Source of the DNA: an uncultured Clostridia bacterium | GTDB lineage: Bacteria > Bacillota > Clostridia > TANB77 > CAG-508 | Reading direction: 5' to 3' | Length of the DNA stretch: 64,000 nucleotides | Assembly: GCA_934121905.1 (NCBI GenBank) | Contig: CAKOVI010000003.1 | Span: 1-64,000 of the forward strand | In this document: positions 17,493 to 28,018 of the stretch, in pieces | Position numbering within the stretch: position 1 is the stretch's first letter | How the letters are laid out: each line of letters opens with the position of its first letter | Made by a program: the position numbers and the translations under genes | Notes under the pieces: generated by a model | What the model saw: only the letters and a program-made list of their open reading frames with translations | Databases searched by the model: none | Told to the model about the DNA's origin: nothing

Positions 17493-19949
17493 CCTTCCAT
17501 CACTCCTAATAAACACCTCTCCCACTTCATCTGTCCTATAAACTCTACAATTTACCATTTTCAACCTCTCCAATGTTAACTCCGACGGATGTCCAAAATT
17601 ATTATTCTTACCAACACCAATTACAGCAAATTTAGGTTTAACAGCATTTAAAAACTCAGCTGTCGAAGAAGTTTTTGACCCGTGATGAGCAACTTTTAAC
17701 ACCTTCGTCTCCAGTACTTCCGGATTATTTTTATAAAACTTCAAAATAGCCCTTTCAGCTATCTCCTCAATATCACCTGTAAAAAGCATAGAAAAATTCT
17801 TATACACTAGCTTACAAACCAAAGAATTATTATTAACGCTATTTTCCGAAATCATATTACTACTACTTGGCCATAAAACATTAAAATACACATCATTTTC
17901 AATATTAATCCTATTTCCTGCTTCTACTACCTTTATATTAATTCCTCTATTCACTGCAATCTTAATAAACTCATCATAATTACTAGTCCTCTCATACTGC
18001 TTACCAATAATAGCATTTTTTACCTTCATATTTTCCATAACATATAGCAAACCTTGAGCATGATCTAAATCCATATGGCTAAAAATAACATAATCAATCA
18101 CTGCAATCTGTCTGTCTAATAAATATGGCATAAGAATGCTTTTTCCAACATTAAAATTAGAAAACTCACTTCCCCCACCATCTATTAAGATTGTTTTATT
18201 ATTTGGCGTAATAACCAATGTACAGTCGCCTTGTCCCACATCGACAAAATAGATTTTTAAATTTTTTGGAATTTTTAAATAAAATAGATTTAATATACAA
18301 ATTATCAATATTATAGAAATAACATTTTTTAACTTTAATTTGAATTTATATTTAAAAAAATTAATCAAATACTTACCTCTTAAATAAAATGCATTTGGGT
18401 TCTTCTCTAATCTTATTTTAATTATAAAATTAACAATAAAAGTTCCTACATAATAAAGAAAAATTTCATATATCTTAGGAGTCACTAAATATATTTGATT
18501 CAAAGGTAATCTACTACCTAGGCTTGAAACTTTAAGTAAAATATCTAAAAAAATACTTAATAATATCCCTATAATCTGAACTTTTACCAAAATAAAAATT
18601 ATCCCTAAAATCATTATTGGACCAACTAAAAAGCCTGCAAATACACTAACTATTAAACTTGTAACGGCTAAACAATTAAAATTTAAAATCATTATTGGCA
18701 TAACACTAATTGTTGCAGAAATTGTTACAATAAATGCATCAATTAGAGCTTTTCCTGTTTTAGACTTTAGAATTTTAATTACCATCTTAATAATCTTTTT
18801 ATTCTTTCTTATTGCTCTTCTACTTACTTTATCTATCCATATTTCATAATATTTCTTTATTGATTTATCAAACACGCAAATCCCAACTGTTGCTGCAAAT
18901 GAAAGCTTTAAGCCAATATCTTTTATTGCAAATGGATTATTAATCAATATTACAAATAATGATATACTTAAAGCCTCCCAAGTGTCATTCTTCCTATATA
19001 CAAAATTTGCCATAAGAGCTATAATTCCCGTAATTCCAGCTCTTACAATTGATGGAGTAAAATTTACCATACACATATAAATTAAAATTACAATACTGCT
19101 TATTAATTTTGAATAATGTTTTCCTATAATTTTATTAAACAAAAAATTTGATATAAAAATAATATATACAATATGCATACCAGAAACAGCAAGTATATGT
19201 GAAATATTACTTTCAGAAAAGTTTTCTGTTATTTCTTCAGATATATTCTCCTTATCTCCCAACAAAATGCCTTCAAGTAATCCCTTCTCTTCCTCTTTTA
19301 AATAAGATTTTTCTATTTTTTGCTTTACTATATCAGTAATAATATTTATATATTTCTTAAAAAGATTTCCTCTATTTTTTGACATAACATAAACATTACT
19401 ACATTTTACAGTCCCATAAATTTTTAAGGTTTTATAATATTCAAATTTATCGAATCCTTTATAATTAGAACGTTTTTCTGGTTGATTAAATTTTCCCTCA
19501 AAAATAACCATATCGCCATATTTTAACTCCACACCTTTTACATAAATATATAAATATGTGTTTTTATACTTATTATCAATTACTTTTACTTTGCCTTTAT
19601 CTTTTCCAACCTCACAAATAATTCCCTGCAATTTACAATTCTGTTCATTTAACTCTTTATAAAGATTTTCATATTTATAATTTTGAAATAGAACAATTGT
19701 GTTTGAAATAATAGAGAAAATTATAATGATTTTAATTACTTTTTTATTGAATAAAACTTTCAAATATCTAAAATATCGCTTAAAAGAAAATAATTTAAAT
19801 TCCTTCTTTTTATTTTTATCTGCAAAAATCAGATATACAAAATAAATTAAAACATAAAAAAGAGCTATACTGATTTTACAATATAGCCCCATTATTATTC
19901 CTAAAATATACCCGATTACTGCTGTTAAAACCTTTCTGTTTTCTAGCAT
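17472..19949 (-). CDS. comEC: DNA internalisation competence protein ComEC/Rec2
   Basis: 825 residues. There are two N-terminal helices, a soluble OB-like domain (about 90-190), a competence membrane domain (about 215-520, with ISHILAVSGMH) and a C-terminal metallo-beta-lactamase domain: FVDVGQGDCT near 570, SHMDLDHAQG near 625, VAHHGSKTS near 735, NFGHPS. It forms the inner-membrane channel for DNA uptake and probably trims one strand. The start follows AAGGAGG. The 3' end overlaps the repeat element at 17455. Confidence 0.93.
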   Translation of the reverse strand: MLENRKVLTAVIGYILGIIMGLYCKISIALFYVLIYFVYLIFADKNKKKEFKLFSFKRYFRYLKVLFNKKVIKIIIIFSIISNTIVLFQNYKYENLYKELNEQNCKLQGIICEVGKDKGKVKVIDNKYKNTYLYIYVKGVELKYGDMVIFEGKFNQPEKRSNYKGFDKFEYYKTLKIYGTVKCSNVYVMSKNRGNLFKKYINIITDIVKQKIEKSYLKEEEKGLLEGILLGDKENISEEITENFSESNISHILAVSGMHIVYIIFISNFLFNKIIGKHYSKLISSIVILIYMCMVNFTPSIVRAGITGIIALMANFVYRKNDTWEALSISLFVILINNPFAIKDIGLKLSFAATVGICVFDKSIKKYYEIWIDKVSRRAIRKNKKIIKMVIKILKSKTGKALIDAFIVTISATISVMPIMILNFNCLAVTSLIVSVFAGFLVGPIMILGIIFILVKVQIIGILLSIFLDILLKVSSLGSRLPLNQIYLVTPKIYEIFLYYVGTFIVNFIIKIRLEKNPNAFYLRGKYLINFFKYKFKLKLKNVISIILIICILNLFYLKIPKNLKIYFVDVGQGDCTLVITPNNKTILIDGGGSEFSNFNVGKSILMPYLLDRQIAVIDYVIFSHMDLDHAQGLLYVMENMKVKNAIIGKQYERTSNYDEFIKIAVNRGINIKVVEAGNRINIENDVYFNVLWPSSSNMISENSVNNNSLVCKLVYKNFSMLFTGDIEEIAERAILKFYKNNPEVLETKVLKVAHHGSKTSSTAEFLNAVKPKFAVIGVGKNNNFGHPSELTLERLKMVNCRVYRTDEVGEVFIRSDGRKCTKKT

Positions 19950-19957
19950 AATCCTCC

Positions 19958-21436
19958 TTAATTTATTATTCTTCTTCCAGTTACATATCTTGATGAGTAA
20001 TAGCTATCTGATAAAGATGTTGTAATTACTCCTGTACCCGAATTTCCAGCATGTATGAATGTATTACCACCAATATATATTCCTACATGACCTATTGCAG
20101 TATTTGACCTGTTATTAAATATTACCAAATCTCCTGCTTGTAAATTTGATTTTGAAACTGCTGTTCCATTTGATGCTTGTGCTCCTGATGACCTACTTAT
20201 GCTTATTCCAAAGTGTTTATATACATATGATGTGAATCCTGAACAATCAAATCCTGTTGTTGGAGATGAACCTCCTGATACATATTTACAACCTAAATAT
20301 TGCTTTGCATATGATACTACACTGTTTCCACTTGTTGTTCCAGAACTTGTTGATGTTGTTTCTGTATTAGTTTTTTTATTTTCACTTTTTGAAGAATCCT
20401 TTTCTGTTTCTTTTGCTTGTTCACTTGTTCTTGTTAGATTTTCACTTCTTGATGATGCTTCTACCTTTTTGTCTGATAAATATTTACTAGCAACATATCC
20501 TGTTTTTCCATTTACTTTTATTTTTGACCATGTACCTGTTGTTTCTAATACTGTTACTTTTGCATTAATTTTTAACTGACTTACTATGTTTGCTGTGTTA
20601 TCTGCTTTTTCTCTCATATTTAATGTTTCTGCTGATACATATTTTGTTGTTTCTACATTCTTTTTAGTTTCTTCCTTTTTTTCTTCTGTCTTTGTTTGTT
20701 CTGTTTTTTCCTCTGATTTTTCTTCTTTCTTTTCTGTTTCTACAGTTGTATTTTCTTCTACTTTTGCAGTTTCTTCTTTTTTATTTTCTTCTGTTTTTGT
20801 ATCCTCTTGAACCTTTATTTTGCTCTTTAATGCCCATCCTGAATTGTTTTGCGTTTCTACATAACACCATTTGTTCATTATGTCTTTTATTTTTATTTCT
20901 GTATTTTCATTTATGCTGTATATGTTACTTGAATTTATAGATGGTACTATTTTTAAATCTATTTTTTCTGATATTTTTCCTGTAAATCCTGTTTGTATTT
21001 GATTTTTGTTTTCTTCGTTTTCAGTTGTTGTTGCTGTATTTTCAGCTGTTACATTAGACTCTTCATTTGATGCCACCGTGTTTGATGTTTCTGTACTTGT
21101 ATTTGTTTCATTGTTTGCTGTTTCATTTGGTGTTGTAGGGTTTTGGCTATTTTCTGTAGTTTTATTTTGAACTGTGCCTTCTACTGTTAACATATCTTTT
21201 CTTACATATCCAATATATGTTTTATATTTTATCTTATACCATTCTCCTTCTTCTGAAAGTATTTCTACTTCTTCATTTAGCGAAACTAGTGTTACTATAC
21301 TTGAATCTGTTGATGCTTCTTTTCTCATTCTTACTGTTTCTTGGTTTACTTTTCCATTTGTTGCATATGCTTTTGTGCTTAATATTGATATTATAAAGGC
21401 TAGTATTATCAGCCCTATTTTTGCTTTTTTATTCAT
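19958..21436 (-). CDS. Secreted SH3b / NlpC-P60 cell-wall hydrolase
   Basis: 492 residues: signal peptide (1-25, ending AYA), three bacterial SH3 domains (about 30-85, 150-205, 262-320) separated by Thr/Glu/Lys-rich linkers, and a C-terminal NlpC/P60 domain (about 370-492) with catalytic FDCSGF, GHVGIYIG and FIHAGN. It likely cleaves peptidoglycan peptide bonds. The linkers have biased composition, as is common in wall enzymes. Confidence 0.92.
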   Translation of the reverse strand: MNKKAKIGLIILAFIISILSTKAYATNGKVNQETVRMRKEASTDSSIVTLVSLNEEVEILSEEGEWYKIKYKTYIGYVRKDMLTVEGTVQNKTTENSQNPTTPNETANNETNTSTETSNTVASNEESNVTAENTATTTENEENKNQIQTGFTGKISEKIDLKIVPSINSSNIYSINENTEIKIKDIMNKWCYVETQNNSGWALKSKIKVQEDTKTEENKKEETAKVEENTTVETEKKEEKSEEKTEQTKTEEKKEETKKNVETTKYVSAETLNMREKADNTANIVSQLKINAKVTVLETTGTWSKIKVNGKTGYVASKYLSDKKVEASSRSENLTRTSEQAKETEKDSSKSENKKTNTETTSTSSGTTSGNSVVSYAKQYLGCKYVSGGSSPTTGFDCSGFTSYVYKHFGISISRSSGAQASNGTAVSKSNLQAGDLVIFNNRSNTAIGHVGIYIGGNTFIHAGNSGTGVITTSLSDSYYSSRYVTGRRIIN

Positions 21437-21572
21437 GTTTTTCTCCTATTTTTATTTTTTCGACATTTGCAAGTATATACTTTTTCACAAAATTTGTCAA
21501 CTGATTTAGTTGATGTTTTTGCAACATTTATACTAAAAACTCTTCTTTTCTCGCTTTTTACATTATATTAAT

Positions 21573-21610
21573 AAAAAAAGAAAATAGCAATGTTTTTTTG
21601 CCATTTTCTT
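21573..21610 (-). terminator. Terminator after the P-type ATPase
   Basis: The stem GAAAATGGCAA/TTGCTATTTTC is followed by a U run on the minus strand, just downstream of the stop at 21635. Confidence 0.8.
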
Positions 21611-21634
21611 CATAATTTAAAACTTTTCTAAAAA

Positions 21635-24367
21635 TTAATCTTCATCCTCAAATGAATTAATTCCAATTAACTTAAACAACTCTACAATAACAATAGGTGC
21701 AAATACCAAACAAATAACTTCTACAATATTTCCTGTAGGTAAAACAGGTATACTAAATATTGTTCTTAAAACAGGAACAAATAATATTACAAGCATTAAT
21801 AATGCTGATACAATAATTGCTCCAATAAGTTTCATATTATCAAAAATTCCTGTTTTAAATATAGATTTCCTATTATCTCTAATATTAAACACGTGAACAA
21901 GTTCAGATAATGCTAAAACAATAAATGCCATAGTTTGACCAACCTCTATTTTAGATTCGTCTAAAGTCAATCCATCTATTGGAGTGTTAGTTGTAGCTAG
22001 TCCTATCATAAATGCTGCTAAAGTTAAAATTCCAATCATAATTCCTTGGTAAATAATTCTAAATGTCATTGATTTTGTAAATATACCTTTACTTGTTTTT
22101 AAAGGCTTTCTTTCCATTATATTTTTGTTTGCTGGGTCAAATGCTAACGCCAAAGCTGGAAGTGAGTCTGTTACTAAATTTATCCATAAAATATGGATAG
22201 GCATTAAAATTTCCAAGTGTGATATATCTGTAATTCCAAACCATTTTGCAAATAGTCCTGTACCTAATGTTGCTAAAAGTAATACTACAATTTCACCAAT
22301 ATTGCTTGATAATAAAAATTGAATTACTTTTAAAATATTATCATAAATTCTTCTTCCTTCTTCAACTGCTGATACTACTGTTGCAAAGTTGTCATCTGTT
22401 AATATTACATCTGCTGCTTCTTTTGCAACATCTGTTCCAACCACTCCCATTGCACAGCCAATATCTGCTTGTTTTAAAGCGGGACTATCATTTACTCCAT
22501 CACCTGTCATTGCAACAATTTCGCCATTTTTTTGCCAAGCTTTTACAATTCTTACTTTGTGTTCAGGTGCAACTCTTGCATATACAGCATATTTTTTTAT
22601 GTCTTTTTCTAATTGTTCATCAGATATTTTATCAAGTTCTGTTCCTGTTATTGCTTCATCTTCTTTTTCTAATATTCCTAATTTTTTAGCAATTGCTGTT
22701 GCAGTGATTTTGTGGTCTCCTGTTATCATAACAGTCTTTATTCCCGCCGATTTACATTTTTCAACAGCCAATTTTGCTTCTTCTCTTGGAGGGTCAATCA
22801 TTCCATACATTCCAACAAAAATTAAATTATTTTCTAATTCGTCAATCGATGGCTTGTAATCTAATTCTTTATAAGCAAATCCTAAAACTCTTAATGCATC
22901 TTTTGCCATTGTTTCATTTATTTCATTAATTCTATGTCTGTAATTTGGTAAATCTGTTCTTTGTTCTCCGTCTAATATATAAGAATTACAAATTGACAAT
23001 AATTCATCTATTCCACCTTTTGTAAATACAATATATTTATTATTTACCTTGTGAACAGTTGTCATTAATTTTCTATCAGAATCAAATGGAATTTCATCAA
23101 CTCTTGGCATATCATCATATATATTTTTTGTAAATCCTAATTTTAAAGCTACATCTACAAGTGCTGTTTCTGTTGGGTCTCCTTTTAGTTCTCCATCGTC
23201 AGATATTTTCGTGTCATTACATAACATTCCATTATATACTAATAATTTTATTTCTTGGTTTGCATTTTCGTATTTTGTTATATCCTCAATATTGGTCATA
23301 TCATATGTTACATCATTTACATACATTTTTTGAACTGTCATCTTATTTTGTGTTAAAGTTCCTGTTTTATCTGAACATATAACAGAACTGCTTCCCAATG
23401 TTTCAACAGCTGGCAGATGTTTTACAATAGCATTTTTCTTTACCATCTTTTGAACACCTATTGCTAACACAATTGTAGATACTGCTGCTAACCCTTCAGG
23501 AATTGCTGCAACAGCTAAGCTTACAGCTGTCATAAACATTGATATGGCTGGTTTTCCTTGAATTAATCCTGCTGCAAATATTATTACACATATAACAATT
23601 GCTGCAATTCCAAGTGTTTTTCCTAAATTGTTTAATTTAGCTTGAAGTGGTGTTTCTTTTTCTTCTTGATTTGATAACATTCCTGCTATTTTTCCAACTT
23701 CTGTTTTCATTCCAGTTTCAACAACTATAGCTTTTCCCCTACCATATGTTATCAGGCTTGAAGAAAATAGCATATTTGTTCTATCTCCAATTGGAACCTC
23801 TTCATTCTCAATTTTGCTTGCCTGTTTTTCAACTGGGACAGATTCTCCAGTTAGTGATGCTTCTTGTGCTTTTAAATTTACAGCTTCAATTATTCTTAAA
23901 TCTGCTGGCACATAATCTCCTGTTTCTAATACTACAATATCTCCTGGTACTAAATCTTTTGCAGAAACTACTTGTAAACTTCCCTCTCTTATAACTTTTG
24001 CTTCATGCCCACTTAGTTTTTGAAGAGCTTCTAATGATTTTTCTGCTTTTGCTTCTTGTGCTACTCCTATTATACTATTTACAATTACAACAATTAATAT
24101 TATTATTGAGTCTGTTATAGCTTCTCCTTGTGCTATTGATATTGCTCCAGATATTATTGCTGCAAATATTAAAACTATTATCATAAAATCTTTAAATTGT
24201 TCTAAAAATTTTACAAATAGTGATTTTTTCTTTTGGGCTTGTAGTTCGTTTAACCCATATTTTGCTAATTTTTTATTTATTTGTTCTTGAGTTAATCCAG
24301 TTTTGGTATTTGTTTCAAGATTTTGTTCTGTTTCTTGTACAGTTTTGTTAAACCATTTATTTCCCAT
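21635..24367 (-). CDS. P-type Ca2+-transporting ATPase (SERCA/PMR1 type)
   Basis: 910 residues with ten expected membrane helices. The motifs are LTGESVPV in the actuator domain, PEGLAAVSTI in helix M4, the phosphorylation loop CSDKTGTLTQNKM near 332, KGDPTETAL and MTGDGVNDSPALKQADIG. The N-terminus is the cation-ATPase N domain (TGLTQEQI). Exports Ca2+, possibly Mn2+. Confidence 0.93.
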   Translation of the reverse strand: MGNKWFNKTVQETEQNLETNTKTGLTQEQINKKLAKYGLNELQAQKKKSLFVKFLEQFKDFMIIVLIFAAIISGAISIAQGEAITDSIIILIVVIVNSIIGVAQEAKAEKSLEALQKLSGHEAKVIREGSLQVVSAKDLVPGDIVVLETGDYVPADLRIIEAVNLKAQEASLTGESVPVEKQASKIENEEVPIGDRTNMLFSSSLITYGRGKAIVVETGMKTEVGKIAGMLSNQEEKETPLQAKLNNLGKTLGIAAIVICVIIFAAGLIQGKPAISMFMTAVSLAVAAIPEGLAAVSTIVLAIGVQKMVKKNAIVKHLPAVETLGSSSVICSDKTGTLTQNKMTVQKMYVNDVTYDMTNIEDITKYENANQEIKLLVYNGMLCNDTKISDDGELKGDPTETALVDVALKLGFTKNIYDDMPRVDEIPFDSDRKLMTTVHKVNNKYIVFTKGGIDELLSICNSYILDGEQRTDLPNYRHRINEINETMAKDALRVLGFAYKELDYKPSIDELENNLIFVGMYGMIDPPREEAKLAVEKCKSAGIKTVMITGDHKITATAIAKKLGILEKEDEAITGTELDKISDEQLEKDIKKYAVYARVAPEHKVRIVKAWQKNGEIVAMTGDGVNDSPALKQADIGCAMGVVGTDVAKEAADVILTDDNFATVVSAVEEGRRIYDNILKVIQFLLSSNIGEIVVLLLATLGTGLFAKWFGITDISHLEILMPIHILWINLVTDSLPALALAFDPANKNIMERKPLKTSKGIFTKSMTFRIIYQGIMIGILTLAAFMIGLATTNTPIDGLTLDESKIEVGQTMAFIVLALSELVHVFNIRDNRKSIFKTGIFDNMKLIGAIIVSALLMLVILFVPVLRTIFSIPVLPTGNIVEVICLVFAPIVIVELFKLIGINSFEDED

Positions 24368-24426
24368 AGATTTTTTCCTTCTTTCTTTTACACTTGAAAA
24401 TAACTATAAATTTGTAAATGTACTAA

Positions 24427-24924
24427 TTAATTTGATTTTTTATTTTCCTTAAAAATTAAAATTTTACTAAATACAAAGTTCAATACTATTACTACAATGT
24501 TTGATAGTATTTTCATTAAGATATCATTTATATTAAACCATACTGCTGCATTCATCATTAAGATACTTATTATTTCTGTTAATATTCTGCAACTTATAAA
24601 TGATGTTATTTCCTTAGCCAATTCTTTTATTCCATTTGTTTTGCTGTTAAATACGTAAAATTTGTTTGTTACATATGCGAAAATTACAGCTGCTATAAAT
24701 GCTACTATTTCACTTATGTTTACTTTTAATGTTTCATTGGCCATTCCTTTTAATAGTAATGCTGAAAATATTGCATATACTCCTATATTTACTACTGTTG
24801 ATAATGCTCCAAATATTAGGTATCTCATTCCTTCTTGGTGTTTTCTATACCAAGAAGCTAATGCCTTTAATCCTATTTTTTCTAAGATTTTTAGGCAAAA
24901 TTCTTCTATTTTATCTATTATCAT
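24427..24924 (-). CDS. GtrA-family membrane protein
   Basis: 165 residues with four hydrophobic helices and the GtrA pattern YLIFGALSTVVNIGVYAIFS, then YVTNKFYVF. GtrA proteins are linked to polyprenyl-phosphate-sugar flipping in surface glycosylation. The start is just after the hslO stop, so the two are co-transcribed. Confidence 0.85.
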   Translation of the reverse strand: MIIDKIEEFCLKILEKIGLKALASWYRKHQEGMRYLIFGALSTVVNIGVYAIFSALLLKGMANETLKVNISEIVAFIAAVIFAYVTNKFYVFNSKTNGIKELAKEITSFISCRILTEIISILMMNAAVWFNINDILMKILSNIVVIVLNFVFSKILIFKENKKSN

Positions 24925-24926
24925 TT

Positions 24927-25826
24927 TTATTTAGCTCCTTTTTCTATTTCTTTTAGTTCTTCTATTGAAAAATTGTATTTTTTATGACAAAAATGACATT
25001 CCGCTTCTAATTTTCCATCTTCTTCTATTATTTTAGCAATTTCCTCTTTACCAAGCGATATTATTCCTCTTTCTATTTTTTCTTTACTGCAGTTACACTT
25101 ATATATAACATCTAAATCTTGCTCTAATATTTCTACACATTCATCTCCTGTTACTATTCTAGCAATATCTTCCAAGCTCATTTCATCATCTAACATTTCT
25201 GAAATTGGCTTTGCCATTTTTAACGATTCTTCTATCTTAGATATTTCTTCATCTGTTGCATCTGGCATAAGATTTATTATGTATCCTCCAGCTCTTTTTA
25301 CTCCATCTTTGTTTACAAGTACACCAAGTGCAAGTGCTGTTGGCTTTTGCTCTGATTTTGCAAAAAATTCCGTAAAGTCTTCTGCTATTTCTCCTGATAC
25401 AAGTGGTATCAAACCATTGTAATTACTATTTGTAAGTTCATTTTGTTTTATAACATTTAAATATCCTTCTGCCCCAACTGCTCCTCCAACATCTATTTTT
25501 CCATTTGGTTTTAGTGGCAATTCTACATGTGGATTTTGAACGTACATTTTTACATTAGCCATTTTTTTACTTTCCAAACTTGCAACTGCAACCATACTAC
25601 CAATTGGTCCTGTTCCTTTTATCTGAATTGTTATATTATCTGTTAGTTCTTTTATTTCTAAATGTGCCATCATTGATGCTACAGTTGCAACTCTTCCAGC
25701 AGCTGCTGTCACTGTTGGTGTTAGGTCATGTGTTTTTCTTATTTGTTCTACAAGTTCTGTTGTGTCTATACACATTATTGATACTTTTTTATTGTAGGCT
25801 AAAAATTTTATTGCTTTATTTTTCAT
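24927..25826 (-). CDS. hslO: Redox-regulated chaperone Hsp33
   Basis: 299 residues from MKNKAIKFL. The N-terminal Hsp33 fold includes DLTPTVTAAAGRV and GTGPIGSMVAVA. The C-terminal zinc switch is CNC ... CHFCH, the expected CxC and CxxC. It binds unfolding proteins under oxidative stress. An upstream ATG would translate a fragment of repeat element and is rejected. Confidence 0.93.
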   Translation of the reverse strand: MKNKAIKFLAYNKKVSIMCIDTTELVEQIRKTHDLTPTVTAAAGRVATVASMMAHLEIKELTDNITIQIKGTGPIGSMVAVASLESKKMANVKMYVQNPHVELPLKPNGKIDVGGAVGAEGYLNVIKQNELTNSNYNGLIPLVSGEIAEDFTEFFAKSEQKPTALALGVLVNKDGVKRAGGYIINLMPDATDEEISKIEESLKMAKPISEMLDDEMSLEDIARIVTGDECVEILEQDLDVIYKCNCSKEKIERGIISLGKEEIAKIIEEDGKLEAECHFCHKKYNFSIEELKEIEKGAK

Positions 25827-25842
25827 CTTTCTCTTCCTTTCT

Positions 25843-25881
25843 TGCTCCATTAGGACCATTGGGACCGGGTCTTTTTGGTAC
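25843..25881. repeat. Partial REP-like element upstream of hslO
   Basis: It contains CATTGGGACCGGGTCTTTTT but no facing second arm, so it looks like a half element. Confidence 0.6.
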
Positions 25882-25904
25882 ATAACGCATTATACTCTAT
25901 TTTA

Positions 25905-25950
25905 TGAAAAAAATCCAGACTTTTTCGGAATTGTATTCCTAAAAAGTCTG
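25905..25950 (-). terminator. Terminator after spoVG
   Basis: CAGACTTTTTAGGAAT pairs with ATTCCGAAAAAGTCTG and is followed by a U run on the minus strand. Confidence 0.85.
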
Positions 25951-25971
25951 AACCTTTTAATTTACTTAATA

Positions 25972-26241
25972 TTATTCAGCTGCTTCTTCTTCTGGAGCAT
26001 TGTAAGCTTCTAATATAGCATTTTGTATTTTTTCCCTTGTTTCTGGGTTGATTGGATGAGCTATATCCTTGAATTCTCCTGTTGGAGTTTTTTTGCTAGG
26101 CATAGCAATAAATAATCCATTTTGGCTTTCGATAACTTTGATGTCATGAATTACGAATTCGTTATCAAATGTTACTGAAGCAACAGCTTTCATTCTGTTT
26201 TCTGAATTTACCTTTCTTAAACGTACATCTGTTATTTGCAT
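25972..26241 (-). CDS. spoVG: Septation/sporulation regulator SpoVG
   Basis: 89 residues from MQITDVRLRKV. The conserved core includes ASVTFDNEFVIHDIKVI, GLFIAMPSKKT and DIAHPINPETREKI. RNA/DNA-binding regulator of development and surface genes in Firmicutes. The start codon is the ATG after GAGGTG. Confidence 0.96.
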   Translation of the reverse strand: MQITDVRLRKVNSENRMKAVASVTFDNEFVIHDIKVIESQNGLFIAMPSKKTPTGEFKDIAHPINPETREKIQNAILEAYNAPEEEAAE

Positions 26242-26355
26242 TTTAAGCACCTCTTTCTTTATGTTAATATTATTTTGTACATATTCTTTTGTTTTTATGT
26301 ACTACTTATATATTCTTCAAAAAATTTTTTTTTCCTTCTTTTTTTTACAATTTTT

Positions 26356-27246
26356 TTACATATTATTTTCTTCTGTATTATTCGAATCATCTAAATCATA
26401 GTTCAAATCTTTTATTTCAGATTCCTTAATTTTTTTGTATTCATTTTTATCAAAATCTACTAAGCAATACTTTGTATATTTATACTCACTATTTAATTTT
26501 AATTTCATTGTTGTTTCATATAATGCTAATTTATCTATATTTCCTAATGTATAGTTCTCTTCTGATGGATAGCAATAAGTAAATGTAACTTCATATATTC
26601 CCTCATTATAATTTATATTTTTTATCTCTCTGCACAAACCAATTATGCCTCCGTCACCAGCATCATTTTCATAACATTTGTTAGATTCATTATATGATAC
26701 AAATCCATCTCTTGGTAATTTTAATATTCCAGAAATTTCTTCTCCATAAAACTCCTTTATTACTTGTTTTACTTTGGATTGTGTAAATTTTATATCATAT
26801 GCATCATTATTATTTGTTTCGTTATCATAAATCAAATCCATTGCAATGAGCATTTTCATTTGATTTTCCCATTCTTCTTTTGTAATATGACTTTCATTGT
26901 CCAAATAAATATCATCTGTAATTAATTTTACATATTCGCCTAAATACTTTTTTAATTCAACCTCTGAAATGTTCTTAATTTCCTCAGTATTTTCTGAAGA
27001 CTCGTTGGTTGCAGTTTCAGTATTGTTGTTTTTTTCATATGACATATTTGTATCTTTATTAGATGAATTTTCATTATTTTCACTTGTATCGTTTTTTCCA
27101 TTAATTAATTGTTTTACTAAAAAGGATATATTTCCATATCCTTTTATTGAAGCATATACATTTGCTCCTACTAAAATTATTAATAAACATCCTACTATTA
27201 TTAATAATTTTTTATATTTTGATATTCCACTTTTTTTCTCTTCCAT
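26356..27246 (-). CDS. Membrane-anchored protein, unknown function
   Basis: 296 residues: short cytoplasmic N-terminus, one membrane helix (about 13-33), an Asn/Ser/Glu-rich linker (50-95) and an extracellular domain to the end. No known motif. It sits 29 bases downstream of the gene at 27276, which has the same architecture; both probably belong to one transcript. Confidence 0.6.
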   Translation of the reverse strand: MEEKKSGISKYKKLLIIVGCLLIILVGANVYASIKGYGNISFLVKQLINGKNDTSENNENSSNKDTNMSYEKNNNTETATNESSENTEEIKNISEVELKKYLGEYVKLITDDIYLDNESHITKEEWENQMKMLIAMDLIYDNETNNNDAYDIKFTQSKVKQVIKEFYGEEISGILKLPRDGFVSYNESNKCYENDAGDGGIIGLCREIKNINYNEGIYEVTFTYCYPSEENYTLGNIDKLALYETTMKLKLNSEYKYTKYCLVDFDKNEYKKIKESEIKDLNYDLDDSNNTEENNM

Positions 27247-27275
27247 ATTTTTCTCCTTTTTATTTTTTTACAATC

Positions 27276-28001
27276 TTACTGTAATATATTTTTCAAAATG
27301 TCCTCTTGATTTACTTTTCCGCTTTTGTTTTCACTCATTATAAACATCTCTTTATTATCTGACTCAAAATATTCATATTCTGTATTTGGGTCCATCTCTT
27401 CAAAAGGATACTCTTGAATTTCTCCTGTTACTTCATCAACAACATATGTAATAGAACTTATATCAAATATATGTAATTTCTCATCTGTTAACATTTTTGA
27501 AATTGACTTATCATATTCATTCAAAATCCAATTTTCTTTTTGAATTAAAAATCCATCTTCATTTATTGTATATGTTGCATTTGTTATACCTTTTAAAATA
27601 GATAAGAATTTTTCTCTTGATTGCTCTGGAATCCATATTCCAGTATGCTTTGGTGCTTTTTCCAAAGTTTCATCTAGATTAGAAAATTCTGGTTTTTGTG
27701 TCTTTATCATTCCTGCCAAAGCTACTTTATATTTAATATTTGATTTTACTATTATAACTTCTCTACCATCATATTCTTTTCCAATTTCATAAATGTTTTC
27801 ATCGGCTTGAAGGCCTTGATTTTCGACCATTTTGTTTATTTCTTCTTGATTATCATTTTTTTCGTTATTTTCATTTATATAATCAATAGGAAGTGAAGAA
27901 ACCTCTTCTTCACTTCCCATCTTTACCAATTTTCTGGTTATAAAGAAAACTACTGAAATTAATATCAATATTGATAAACATATAAATATTTTCTTTTTCA
28001 T
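27276..28001 (-). CDS. Membrane-anchored protein, unknown function
   Basis: 241 residues with an N-terminal signal anchor (about 4-24) and an extracellular domain. No catalytic motif was recognised. It lies 17 bases after the ricin/M14 gene start region, in the same direction. Confidence 0.6.
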   Translation of the reverse strand: MKKKIFICLSILILISVVFFITRKLVKMGSEEEVSSLPIDYINENNEKNDNQEEINKMVENQGLQADENIYEIGKEYDGREVIIVKSNIKYKVALAGMIKTQKPEFSNLDETLEKAPKHTGIWIPEQSREKFLSILKGITNATYTINEDGFLIQKENWILNEYDKSISKMLTDEKLHIFDISSITYVVDEVTGEIQEYPFEEMDPNTEYEYFESDNKEMFIMSENKSGKVNQEDILKNILQ

Positions 28002-28018
28002 CTAATTTTCTCCTTCTT